Source: Rhizobiaceae bacterium
Lineage (GTDB): Bacteria; Pseudomonadota; Alphaproteobacteria; Rhizobiales; Rhizobiaceae
Assembly: GCA_019635795.1 (NCBI GenBank)
Contig: JAHBYV010000002.1
Coordinates: forward strand, 186,001-250,000
DNA length: 64,000 nucleotides
Reading direction: 5' to 3'
A program made the translations under genes and the position numbers. The notes beneath the pieces are model-generated. The model was not told where the DNA came from. It saw nothing but the letters and a program-made list of their open reading frames with translations, and did no database searches. Shown piece by piece: positions 18,884 through 27,290 of the stretch. Position 1 is the stretch's first letter, and every line of letters starts with the position of its first letter.

Positions 18884-19699
18884 CTATGTCCTTTGGCGCG
18901 GATTGATCTGACGCGCACGCTTGCCCCGGAAGTACGATTTTACCCAAGGGTCATCACATTCCAGCATGTCTTCTATAGTGCCTTGCACAAGCACGCGCTT
19001 TTGGCCGAGGACGGCGATTCGATCACAGGCCGTGAAGAGGCTGTCGAGGTCATGCGTAACCATATAAACCGTTAAACCCAGCGTGTCTCGCAACTTAACG
19101 ACGAGTTCGTCGAAATCAGCCGCGCCGATCGGATCAAGCCCGGATGTCGGCTCGTCGAGAAAAACCAGATCGGGATCGAGAGCTAGCGCCCTGGCAAGCG
19201 CCGCGCGTTTTATCATGCCCCCGGAAAGCTCTGATGGAAATTTCGGCGCGGCATCTCGCGGCAATCCCACCAGCTCAATCTTGAGCATGGCCAGCTCGTC
19301 CATCAGCTTTTTTGGAAGGTCGAGATATTCCCGCATCGGTACTTGAACATTTTCCAGCACTGTCAGTGCCGAGAACAATGCCCCGTGTTGAAAGAGCACA
19401 CCCATGCGCATATCGATGGATAGTTTCTGCTCCGGCGTTGCCTTATCTACATCGACCCCGAAGACCTTGACCGTTCCTGCCTGCTTTCGATTGAGCCCGA
19501 GAATTGTGCGCATCAAAACGGATTTGCCGGTGCCCGAGCCTCCCACAAAACCAAGAATTTCTCCGCGAAAAATATCCAGTGAAAGATCCTGCAAGACAAC
19601 TTTTTCGCCAAACGCGACGGTAATGTCGCGGGCGGAAAGTATGACTTCTCGGTCGGGCTGCGCCTGTCTCGCCCTTCCTTCTAAAAGCACGTCAGTCAT
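18884..19699 (-). CDS. ABC transporter ATP-binding protein, MlaF-like
   Basis: 271 residues from the ATG at 19699 (MTDVLLEGRARQ); the frame is open back to 19870 but the extra 57 residues lack family resemblance. Walker A is GGSGTGKSVLM, the signature is LSGGMIKRAALARAL, Walker B is PDLVFLDEPTSGLDP and the switch is VTHD, so it should be an active ATPase. The LSGGM variant is typical of MlaF. In related genomes a permease (MlaE) gene directly precedes it; here the upstream neighbour is a divergent DUF1289 gene, so the permease must be elsewhere or lost. Confidence 0.93.
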   Translation of the reverse strand: MTDVLLEGRARQAQPDREVILSARDITVAFGEKVVLQDLSLDIFRGEILGFVGGSGTGKSVLMRTILGLNRKQAGTVKVFGVDVDKATPEQKLSIDMRMGVLFQHGALFSALTVLENVQVPMREYLDLPKKLMDELAMLKIELVGLPRDAAPKFPSELSGGMIKRAALARALALDPDLVFLDEPTSGLDPIGAADFDELVVKLRDTLGLTVYMVTHDLDSLFTACDRIAVLGQKRVLVQGTIEDMLECDDPWVKSYFRGKRARQINPRQRT

Positions 19700-19873
19700 G
19701 CAGGTTCCCACACAAAGGCCACAGATTCGCGGCCCAACCAGCTCCTTCGTACATTCTTTCTGTTCTGCGCGCCAATTCAACACCCCTTGGGTGAATGATA
19801 TTCCAAAGAAATCAGCTATTTGCTTGCAACTCAACCGAAGCTGGCCCATTTGAAGGGCAAAGGAAATCATCGG

Positions 19874-20104
19874 ATGGCAATTGAATCACCGTGTATTCTC
19901 GTCTGTTCGATAGATGAACGTACGGGATTTTGCTTTGGTTGCGGACGAACGCGATCTGAAATCGCCGAATGGATTGAAATGACTTCTGAAGAGCGCCGTG
20001 AAATTATGGCAGAACTGCCGGCGCGATTGGCCACGGTGGAACGCAAACCTCGGCGAGAAACAAGACGCGCGCGGATGACGAGAGTAAAAAACGAGACGTC
20101 TTGA
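19874..20104 (+). CDS. DUF1289 family small cysteine-rich protein
   Basis: 76 residues starting [20 protein letters not shown]. The pattern CxxxC ... [16 protein letters not shown] is the full DUF1289 signature, with four cysteines likely to bind a metal. A basic tail follows ([16 protein letters not shown]). The function is unknown. It is 9 bp upstream of the truncated protease gene, which has an excellent ribosome binding site (GAGGAGGTGAA), so the two appear to be one transcript. Confidence 0.85.
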   Translation: MAIESPCILVCSIDERTGFCFGCGRTRSEIAEWIEMTSEERREIMAELPARLATVERKPRRETRRARMTRVKNETS

Positions 20105-20113
20105 GGAGGTGAA

Positions 20114-20497
20114 ATGCGAGCGGATAAGCTTTTATGGATCGTTCTTGGCGCGCTCGCAATAGCCGCGATACTGCTGATGTTTAACGACAGTGCCGGTAAC
20201 ACTTTCGGCATTGATAATAACACGTTCGCGAGCTTTGTTTATCTTGGCAGCCTTGCACTTGTGATTGGCGCCGGTGTTGCTGCGCGGGCGCGATTTGGCG
20301 GGAACTTGTTGAGCCAAACCGCCATTTGGCTCGCCGTCATTCTGGCACTCGTGGTTGGCTACAAACTCTATCATGGAGAGCCATTGTTCGAGCGAGACCG
20401 CCCCTTGCCACCCAATTCAGGGGCAGGGATTTCCGCATCTTTGGTGGATGGCGTTTACGGCGGTTTCCATCTCGGCGGTCCACGTCACTTCGGCTGA
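20114..20497 (+). pseudogene. Truncated TIGR02281-type membrane aspartic protease
   Basis: The first ~85 residues (MRADKLLWIVLGALAIAAIL, NDSAGNTFGIDNNTFASFVY, then hydrophobic segments ending LALVVGYKLY) resemble the membrane anchor of the retropepsin-like TIGR02281 family common in Hyphomicrobiales. The catalytic DTGA-type domain that should follow is missing. Homology appears to stop around 20370-20410; from about 20417 the frame simply reads the antisense of the aldo-keto reductase gene and ends at 20497. Start codon and ribosome binding site are intact, so a membrane stub may still be made. The break looks like a rearrangement junction next to the reductase 3' end. Confidence 0.65.
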
Positions 20498-21469
20498 GCG
20501 CAACGCCATATCAAGTTGCTCTAGCGATGTTGCGCCTATTATGTTTGATGCAACAAACGGCCTGCTGTGCACAAAAGCATTGGCGAACAGGGCTGGCTCC
20601 ATGCCAAAACTGCGCGCCAGCTCGTTATAGGCAAGCAAAGTCTCCGCTGCGTTGGGTGTCTGGTAGCGTTGTCCCCGATTAAACAATTGCGTTCGCGAGC
20701 CTGCCGGACGCGCTCCGTGATCGTATTTTCCCGTGAGGTAGCCTTGCGCGAGCGGTGAATATGCCAGCAGTGCCACTTCCTCTCTGTCACACACTTCCGC
20801 GAGGTTTACCTCAAAAGTACGGTTTACGAGATTGTAGGCGTTTTGGATTGTTGCCACCCGTGGGCCAGTCCCCTGCTCGCTCTCAAAAAGATAGCGCATG
20901 AGACCCCAGGAGCTTTCATTCGACACCCCGAAATGACGTATCTTCCCGGCCCGCACCAAATCAGCAAACACACCAAGTGTTTCCGCGATGGGTGTCTCGT
21001 CCTCATCTCGCGGCATCGGCCATTCTTCCACACGGGTGGGGTTTGCTCCCCAAGCGATGCGACGCTCCGGAAAATGTATCTGGTACAAGTCGATGTAATC
21101 GGTCTGCAGGCGACGTAGCGATTTATTGACCGCGTCTTCTATATCGGCGCGCACCAACTTTGATGGCCGTCCATCTCGAAACCAGTCGTTTGCAGTTCTG
21201 CCTATGACCTTCGTCGCAAGAACAACCTGGTCCCGATTTTTCTTAAGCTGCATCCAGTTCCCGATACACGACTCGGTACGACCCTGCGTCTCGGCCTTCG
21301 GGGGAATTGGGTACATTTCCGCCGTATCGAGAAAATTCACGCCTCGGCCAAATGCCACATCGAGTTGTGCATGGCCTTCAGCTTCGGTGTTTTGCTGCCC
21401 CCACGTCATCGTTCCAAGGCATGTCCGGGACACAACAAGATCAGTCCGTCCGAGCCGGCACAGTTCCAT
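20417..21469 (-). CDS. Aldo/keto reductase (Tas-like)
   Basis: 350 residues, full length for the Tas-like aldo/keto reductases. The catalytic tetrad is recognisable: D and Y in NFLDTAEMYPIPP, K in VVLATKVIG and H in DLYQIHFPER. The NADPH-binding region follows (YSPLAQGYLTGKYD, NIIGATSLEQLD). It reduces aldehydes or ketones; the substrate is unknown. Its 3' end runs into the truncated protease frame, and it stands alone between non-core genes, so it may have arrived by the same rearrangement. Confidence 0.9.
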   Translation of the reverse strand: MELCRLGRTDLVVSRTCLGTMTWGQQNTEAEGHAQLDVAFGRGVNFLDTAEMYPIPPKAETQGRTESCIGNWMQLKKNRDQVVLATKVIGRTANDWFRDGRPSKLVRADIEDAVNKSLRRLQTDYIDLYQIHFPERRIAWGANPTRVEEWPMPRDEDETPIAETLGVFADLVRAGKIRHFGVSNESSWGLMRYLFESEQGTGPRVATIQNAYNLVNRTFEVNLAEVCDREEVALLAYSPLAQGYLTGKYDHGARPAGSRTQLFNRGQRYQTPNAAETLLAYNELARSFGMEPALFANAFVHSRPFVASNIIGATSLEQLDMALRSAEVTWTAEMETAVNAIHQRCGNPCP

Positions 21470-21538
21470 AGGGAAGCTCCTTGGTGGGTTTCCATGAAAT
21501 TGAGAGTTCAGTACCGACTGACGAACGGACGTGCAAGT

Positions 21539-22399
21539 TTAACGGCGCGAAAGCATCCAGTTCAGCTCTTGCCGCCAGTCGGTCATGCGAATTGGGGTAC
21601 CATGCGTGCCGGTTTCGAACCTTACAAATCGCGTCGGATACGATCCATTCTTACCGAGCAGCTTGCGGAAAAAGGATTCCTGCTTCTCAACCGGAAAAAC
21701 TTTATCCCGGCTGCCATGGCCAAAAAAGACCGGCACTTTTCGCTTGTAAGCCGGGCTTTTCATAAAGCTCTCATCCCAAAGGGAACCAAGCAAAAGCAAG
21801 CCGCCAAGTCTGGAAGCAACGTCGGGATTGGCGGCCAGCTTCCAGCACAACATTCCGCCCATCGAGCCGCAGGCAATGATAACAGGGGCTTTCGGCGACA
21901 AGGCCGAAAAATGTTCGATCAACGCTGCTATCTGCGTGGATCCCGTATCTCCAAAATCGGGAAAGTCCGGCGACAGGTAAAGACCGCCAGCCTTTGAGAC
22001 GAGATTCTTCACCCGGTTAAAATTGCCTCCGAACGTGAAATCGTTGACGCCCTGGCTGCGGTTGCCGCCCTGTCCGTGGAGATAGACAACAATCATGGAA
22101 GCGCCCTGCTCACGCCCTGCGGCCACAAACCGTTGCGTGCCGAGCTTCATTTCCTTCTGTTGGCTGCGCACGCCGAGAGAGATATAGAGCTTGCGAACCC
22201 GCTTCTCAGGAACCTCATCCCGCTCGTTAACGTCGCGCATCTCCTGATAATCCACGACGCGAAAGGCACCGTTATCGGCTTCCGACAAGATAGCCGGATA
22301 AGCAAAAAGCTCATCCTTATGCGGCTCCAGCGGTTTCGCCTGTACAGGAACCGCTGCAATCAGGAAGCCGATTGCCATCAATGTAATAGAATATTTCAT
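21539..22399 (-). CDS. Secreted alpha/beta hydrolase-like protein
   Basis: 286 residues from the ATG at 22399, which gives a clear signal peptide (MKYSITLMAIGFLIAAVPVQA). The mature protein has an oxyanion motif YLHGQGGNRS, a nucleophile elbow written CGSMGGMLCW (GxSxG form) and a late HGSRDKVFPVEKQE with an acid, then a histidine near GTHGTPIRM. This is the layout of a serine hydrolase of the alpha/beta fold, exported to the periplasm. The substrate is unknown. It follows the MobA-like gene by 31 bp on the same strand, so it may be the distal gene of that cluster. Confidence 0.78.
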   Translation of the reverse strand: MKYSITLMAIGFLIAAVPVQAKPLEPHKDELFAYPAILSEADNGAFRVVDYQEMRDVNERDEVPEKRVRKLYISLGVRSQQKEMKLGTQRFVAAGREQGASMIVVYLHGQGGNRSQGVNDFTFGGNFNRVKNLVSKAGGLYLSPDFPDFGDTGSTQIAALIEHFSALSPKAPVIIACGSMGGMLCWKLAANPDVASRLGGLLLLGSLWDESFMKSPAYKRKVPVFFGHGSRDKVFPVEKQESFFRKLLGKNGSYPTRFVRFETGTHGTPIRMTDWRQELNWMLSRR

Positions 22400-22430
22400 G
22401 GCGGATGGGTGCATTCCGGACTTCGCGCTG

Positions 22431-24032
22431 TCAACCACGCAGTTTTCCACCCGCCCGTTCCATCGCGTCCGGAGTGTCAACATCGATGGACGCACTCTCG
22501 CCCAGTTCGATGTCGATGATATCCGCGCGCTCGGCTTCCACAACGTGACGCGCACCGGTATCCCCTTCCAGGGTTGCTACAGTTTCAAACAGGGACCGTG
22601 GCAAGATGACGGGATTTCCGCGCTTCCCTTGGTGCGTTGCGCGTACAACCGCGCCTTTGGCCTTTTTGAATTCTGCTACCATCTTATTGATGTCGGAAGT
22701 CGTGATTTCGGGCATGTCACCAAGAATGATCATTGCCCCTGTCGCCTCGTCAGGCAAGGCGGCGATACCGGCTTTCAGGGATGACGATAGCCCTGAAGCG
22801 TAAGCCGGATTGATAGCTACCTCCACTTTGAGGCCAGCAAGCGACGCTTCAACGCGCTCCGCTTCATGCCCTGTAACAACCACAACCTGATCGACTGTTG
22901 AGGCAAGTGCCCACTCTGCGATCCTTCGCACCAGAGGGATACCGTCAAACTCCGCCATGAGCTTGTTGGGCCCACCCATGCGACTGGATCTGCCTGCTGC
23001 CAGAATAACTGCGCAAACCTTATCGGCGCTCCGTGCGCTTTCTCGGGGCTGTGGACGGCTGGGAATTTCCATGAGCAGCCCGCCAACACCCATTCGGGCA
23101 ATGTCCCTGTCTGATATCTCGATGCCGGCAAGCGTTCGGTCCAGCACCCAATCAAAGCCGTTTACCTTTGGGCTGCGGGCGCAACCCGGAGCGCCAATGA
23201 CCGGCTTTTCGCCCAAGCGACCTAATACAAGCAGATTGCCGGGATCGACAGGCATCCCGGTTCGCGTGACAAAGCCGCCCGCCATGCGGATTGCAGCAGG
23301 TATCACATCGTCAAAATCACTTACGGCTGAAGCCCCGAAAATCAGAACCATATCGCTTTCGTGCACGGCTTCTTTCAAGGCCGCCGCAACAGATTGCGTG
23401 TCGTGATTGACGCGGCGCTCCGCCTTCAAATGACTGCCGGATCGTGCAAGTCGTGCTTCCGTTACGCGAACAGTTTTGTCCAGCACTCCAGGTTTCGTAC
23501 CAGCCAGACGGGTCTGGATCAGACCAACAGACATAGTGCGATACGGATTAACAGCGAGAATTTCTTGGCCCGCAATGGCAAGCAGCGCCCGGTCGAGCAT
23601 GTCGCGTGGAACTGCGTAAGGGATGATTTTTACCGTAGCGACCATGCTGCCGGTCTCTACCGGCGCATACTGCGCCAGCGTCGCAATAGTGATTGCGGGG
23701 TCGATTGCGTTGAACGAGTCGATTGCCTTTTCATCCACCACGAACACACCCGAATGGCGAGCGTGAAGGTTCACTCGGCCTGTCGCGGGTGGTTTGACAT
23801 CAACCCCACGAAACTTCATTCCGTCCACGAGCAACTTCGCCGCAGAATCTTCATCAACATCATCGCTCTCAAGGCGAGCAACGACGACTTCCAGGATATT
23901 TGCCTGCTTAAGTTCTTCAATGTCCTGCGCGGTGAACTTGCGCGCTTTTCGCAACACCCGCTCACCCGCGTGAACCGAGTGCGCCAGCACTGCGCCAAGT
24001 GCCTCATCGATTGGAACAGGACCGAACTTCAA
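22431..24032 (-). CDS. Molybdopterin-binding / MobA-like NTP transferase fusion
   Basis: 533 residues with two parts. Residues 1 to about 335 resemble a MoCF-type molybdopterin-binding region (VLIFGASAVSDFDDVIPAAI, GAPGCARSPKVNGFDW). From about 341 a nucleotidyltransferase domain begins with the signature CAVILAAGRSSRMGGPNKL and contains ILGDMPEITT, as in MocA, which makes the cytidylyl form of molybdenum cofactor. The start is an unusual TTG at 24032 that overlaps the XdhC stop in a TTGA overlap, so translation is probably coupled. It likely prepares cofactor for a molybdenum hydroxylase together with the XdhC-like neighbours. Confidence 0.88.
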   Translation of the reverse strand: MKFGPVPIDEALGAVLAHSVHAGERVLRKARKFTAQDIEELKQANILEVVVARLESDDVDEDSAAKLLVDGMKFRGVDVKPPATGRVNLHARHSGVFVVDEKAIDSFNAIDPAITIATLAQYAPVETGSMVATVKIIPYAVPRDMLDRALLAIAGQEILAVNPYRTMSVGLIQTRLAGTKPGVLDKTVRVTEARLARSGSHLKAERRVNHDTQSVAAALKEAVHESDMVLIFGASAVSDFDDVIPAAIRMAGGFVTRTGMPVDPGNLLVLGRLGEKPVIGAPGCARSPKVNGFDWVLDRTLAGIEISDRDIARMGVGGLLMEIPSRPQPRESARSADKVCAVILAAGRSSRMGGPNKLMAEFDGIPLVRRIAEWALASTVDQVVVVTGHEAERVEASLAGLKVEVAINPAYASGLSSSLKAGIAALPDEATGAMIILGDMPEITTSDINKMVAEFKKAKGAVVRATHQGKRGNPVILPRSLFETVATLEGDTGARHVVEAERADIIDIELGESASIDVDTPDAMERAGGKLRG

Positions 24033-24736
24033 TCAGGCGCTCCTGACTGCTTCGAATTGCCACGTGAGCGGTAGGCATGAATAAGCTTTCCGAGTATCGC
24101 CACAGCTATTTCTGCGGGATTTGATGCTCCGATGTCGAGACCGATAGGCGCGTCAATGCGCGAAATTTGTTCATCGCTCACCCCCATCGCTTGCAGTCGC
24201 TCAACGCGCTTTGCGTGGGTTTTGCGGCTGCCCAAGGCCCCAACATAAAAGCAACCGGAGTCGAGCGCTGCCTTGATCGGGAAATCGTCAATTTTTGGAT
24301 CGTGTGTCAATGCGGCCAGTGCGGTGTAGCTGTCTAACGGCGCACTACTCAACACCTCTTCTGGCCATTCGGCAGCAAGTTCAACGTCCGGAAAACGCTC
24401 AGCCGTTGCAAATGCGGTTCGCGGATCAATGATCCGCACCGGAAACCCTGCAATTCGCGCCATTGGAGCCAGTGCCTGGCTTATATGCACCGCACCGATT
24501 ATGACGAGCCGCGGTTGCGGCAGATGAACATTGATGAAGAACTCTCTGCCTGTAACATTAACTGCGCTGGATTTTCCTGTACGGAAGGCGTTTGCTATCG
24601 CATCGCCCAGTTCACCGGCAACAGGATCACCTTCGCGCACCAAGCGATGCCGACCGTCATTGAGATCCGTCACCACGGCGGCTGCGCGGCGCGCAATTCG
24701 CTCTGAATTCAGAGTCTTGAGGACATAGGGGTCCAT
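24029..24736 (-). CDS. XdhC/CoxF-like protein, Rossmann (C-terminal) domain
   Basis: 235 residues from the ATG at 24736 (MDPYVLKTLNSERI). It contains the XdhC C-terminal Rossmann domain: PRLVIIGAVHISQALAPMAR, VRIIDPRTAFATAERFP, YVGALGSRKTHAKRVERL and DAPIGLDIGASNPAEIAVAI. XdhC-type proteins bind molybdenum cofactor, protect it and help insert the sulfurated form into xanthine-dehydrogenase-like enzymes. The N-terminal half of a canonical XdhC is a separate gene just upstream (24742-25086, 5 bp away), so the protein is split into two polypeptides. Confidence 0.88.
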   Translation of the reverse strand: MDPYVLKTLNSERIARRAAAVVTDLNDGRHRLVREGDPVAGELGDAIANAFRTGKSSAVNVTGREFFINVHLPQPRLVIIGAVHISQALAPMARIAGFPVRIIDPRTAFATAERFPDVELAAEWPEEVLSSAPLDSYTALAALTHDPKIDDFPIKAALDSGCFYVGALGSRKTHAKRVERLQAMGVSDEQISRIDAPIGLDIGASNPAEIAVAILGKLIHAYRSRGNSKQSGAPD

Positions 24737-24741
24737 GTTTC

Positions 24742-25086
24742 TCAGCCAAGCCTTTCGACATAGACGCGAATACGCCCACCGCATGAGAGGCCAACCCTCC
24801 ACGCCGTTTCGTCTGCCACGCCGAACTCCAGCATTTTCGGCGCGCCATCGGCTATAACGTCGGCGGCTTCTGAGATAACGGCGCCTTCAACGCAGCCTCC
24901 GGAAACTGACCCTTGAAAATTGCCTTCTGCATCAATGACCAGATGGCTGCCGACCGGTCTTGGTGCCGACCCCCAGGTTTCAACCACAGTGGCAATTGCG
25001 CAGTGCCTGCCCTGCTTCATCCAGCGTTCAGCTGTAAGAAGGGGATCGCGCTCCGCATCGAGAACGACAGTTTCATTTATCGCCAT
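24742..25086 (-). CDS. XdhC/CoxI-like protein, N-terminal domain
   Basis: 114 residues from the ATG at 25086 (MAINETVVLDAERD). It carries the XdhC_CoxI domain: HCAIATVVETWGSAPRPVGSHLVI, FQGSVSGGCVEGAVISEA and VGLSCGGRIRVYVERLG. The two glycine-cysteine stretches GGC and SCGG are the conserved, likely cofactor-binding segments. It pairs with the separate C-terminal-domain gene immediately downstream. It follows the CoxE-like gene by 19 bp in the same operon. Confidence 0.88.
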   Translation of the reverse strand: MAINETVVLDAERDPLLTAERWMKQGRHCAIATVVETWGSAPRPVGSHLVIDAEGNFQGSVSGGCVEGAVISEAADVIADGAPKMLEFGVADETAWRVGLSCGGRIRVYVERLG

Positions 25087-25105
25087 CTCAGCCTCCCGGT
25101 TTTCG

Positions 25106-26332
25106 TCACGCTGCTTCATTCGTGCGAATGTCCAGCCATTTGCGCGGGTCCATCGAACGACTTGCATTCTTGTCCAGCGACGCCACAAGATCGGACAAGG
25201 CATTCAGGTTATGAACAGCTCGAAACTCGTCAACATGCGGCAGCATTGCTCGAACACCTCTTGCTCTGGCCTCGAACCCATCAAAGCGCAGCAGCGGATT
25301 CAGCCAGATCAGGCGGCGGCAAGATTTATGCAGCCGCTCCATTTCACGTTCAAGATCGCCGACCTCATCCCGCTCAAGCCCGTCGGTGATCAGCAGAACG
25401 ATTGCCCCCTGCCCGAGTACGCGGCGTGACCATAGCCTGTTGAACTGGTGGAGTGCATCGCCAATGCGCGTGCCGCCGGACCAGTCATTCACTGCGTTAG
25501 CGCATTCGGCCAATGCAGCGTCGGGGTCACGGTGGCGCATTTGTCGGGTCAGATTTGTTAGTCGTGTACCAAAAACGAATGTATTTACGCGCCCCCGCTT
25601 TTCCGTCAGCGCATGCAGGAAATGCAGAAATATGCGTGTGTATTGGCTCATCGAGCCTGAAATATCGGCCAAAACCACCAACGGCGGATGCACCTCGCGA
25701 GGCGAGCGAAAGCGAGGCAAAACCAGCGTTCCACCGGTGCGCGCAGCAGCCCGCATCATCGCCCGAGGGTCAATATGGCGGCCGGAAGAATCTGCCCTGA
25801 AGCGACGTGTGCGCACCGTATCGAACGGGAGTTGCAAAGCCGCGATTGCCTTTTTTGCCTGTGCAATCTCTTCCGCACTCATCTGCGCAAAATCTTTCGT
25901 TCTCAGGACTTCATTGCCAGATGCAGTGAAACGGGCATCAACTTCAATTTCTGGCACTTCCTTTGCAGGTTGGCGCTTCGAATGCCCTTCAAACATTGCT
26001 TGATTGACGCGGTTTTCCCCTGCCCGCGGCTTTTGCCGTTCCCGCATGTCAGGCGCGACAGGCGAAAACATCGCAAGCAGCTTTTCAATAAGCTCACGTG
26101 ATTTCCAATAAAGCCGAAACGCTTCATCAAAGACGGCATGATCCTCATGTCTCTTGACCAGCACGGAATGCAAAACCCAGTAGAAATCTTCCCGGCTTCC
26201 AATACCCGCTACCAATACCGCCTCGATTGCATCCCGCACGGAGGCTGGCCCCACCCTCATCCCGGCCTTTCGCAGAGTGCGTGCAAAGTAGACGATGTTG
26301 TCCGCAATCCGTCCATCAGGCGCTTCAGGCAT
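25106..26332 (-). CDS. CoxE-like VWA-domain protein
   Basis: 408 residues. The C-terminal part is a von Willebrand A domain with a MIDAS motif DISGSMSQY (DxSxS) in VVLADISGSMSQYTR, followed by WSGGTRIGDALHQFN and LLITDGLERDE. The N-terminus begins MPEAPDGRIADNIVYFARTLR, as in CoxE proteins. CoxE acts with the MoxR-type AAA+ protein CoxD to mature the molybdenum-copper CO dehydrogenase; other homologues serve related hydroxylases. The MoxR gene is directly upstream (4 bp), so the two probably form one chaperone complex. Confidence 0.9.
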   Translation of the reverse strand: MPEAPDGRIADNIVYFARTLRKAGMRVGPASVRDAIEAVLVAGIGSREDFYWVLHSVLVKRHEDHAVFDEAFRLYWKSRELIEKLLAMFSPVAPDMRERQKPRAGENRVNQAMFEGHSKRQPAKEVPEIEVDARFTASGNEVLRTKDFAQMSAEEIAQAKKAIAALQLPFDTVRTRRFRADSSGRHIDPRAMMRAAARTGGTLVLPRFRSPREVHPPLVVLADISGSMSQYTRIFLHFLHALTEKRGRVNTFVFGTRLTNLTRQMRHRDPDAALAECANAVNDWSGGTRIGDALHQFNRLWSRRVLGQGAIVLLITDGLERDEVGDLEREMERLHKSCRRLIWLNPLLRFDGFEARARGVRAMLPHVDEFRAVHNLNALSDLVASLDKNASRSMDPRKWLDIRTNEAA

Positions 26333-26336
26333 GAGC

Positions 26337-27266
26337 TTACTCCGCTGCGGCCGACAGTTCCGCCTTCACTTCCTTCAAAATGCGGCGGCCCTCACCCTGC
26401 TCAATGCGCGCAATATCGTCCTGATATTTCAGAAGAACACCGATTGTATCAGACACAGTTTCCGGGTCCAGCGCCACTTTATCGAGTTCCGTCAGCGCAC
26501 CGGCCCAGTCAATCGTTTCGGCGACTCCTGGAACCTTGAACAGTTCAATCTCACGTAACTTCTGAACGAACGCAACAACCTCAGCCGATAGTTTGCGGTT
26601 GGCGTCCGGCACCTTTCGACGCACGATTTCCAGCTCACGCTGCGCATCGGGATAGTCGACCCAATGATACAGACAGCGCCGCTTGAGCGCGTCGTGAATT
26701 TCCCGCGTCCTGTTCGTAGTAATGATAACGATAGGCGGCTCGGCAGCTTTGATTGTCCCAAGCTCGGGCACTGTCACCTGATAATCCGACAAAATCTCCA
26801 GCAGGAAGGCCTCGAACGCTTCGTCGGTACGATCAAGCTCGTCGATCAGGAACACCGGCGCCGCGCCAGGCTCGCCTGCCAGCGCTTCCAGAACAGGACG
26901 GCGGATCAGGAACTTTTCCGAAAACACGTTCTTTTCCATGATCTTGCGATCAACCGCCCCGGCAGCTTCCTCCATGCGGATTTCAATCATCTGGGCGGCG
27001 TAATTCCACTCATAGACCGCAGATGAAACGTCCAGTCCCTCATAGCATTGCAGGCGGATAAGCCTTCGCCCCAGCGAAGAAGCCAGCACCATGGCAATTT
27101 CTGTTTTTCCCACTCCTGCCTCGCCTTCAAGAAACAGCGGGCGTTTCATTTTCAGGGCGAGGTAAAGAACCGTGGCGAGCGACCTGTCGGCAACATACTC
27201 GGCATCAGCCAGCATGCTCAGGGTTTCGTCTATGCTGGCGGGAATTGGATGTGGAGCGCGCGTCAT
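26337..27266 (-). CDS. MoxR/CoxD-type AAA+ ATPase
   Basis: 309 residues from the ATG at 27266 (MTRAPHPIPAS); an in-frame extension to 27290 is less likely. Walker A is LEGEAGVGKTEIA, Walker B is VFLIDELDRTDEA, and sensor residues follow in IVIITTNRTREIHDALKRRC. MoxR ATPases act with VWA-domain partners to insert metals or cofactors or remodel complexes. The VWA partner CoxE-like gene lies 4 bp downstream. The flavin reductase gene ends 24 bp upstream. Confidence 0.92.
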   Translation of the reverse strand: MTRAPHPIPASIDETLSMLADAEYVADRSLATVLYLALKMKRPLFLEGEAGVGKTEIAMVLASSLGRRLIRLQCYEGLDVSSAVYEWNYAAQMIEIRMEEAAGAVDRKIMEKNVFSEKFLIRRPVLEALAGEPGAAPVFLIDELDRTDEAFEAFLLEILSDYQVTVPELGTIKAAEPPIVIITTNRTREIHDALKRRCLYHWVDYPDAQRELEIVRRKVPDANRKLSAEVVAFVQKLREIELFKVPGVAETIDWAGALTELDKVALDPETVSDTIGVLLKYQDDIARIEQGEGRRILKEVKAELSAAAE

Positions 27267-27290
27267 TCCAGTCACCTGACCGCGCAGCAC

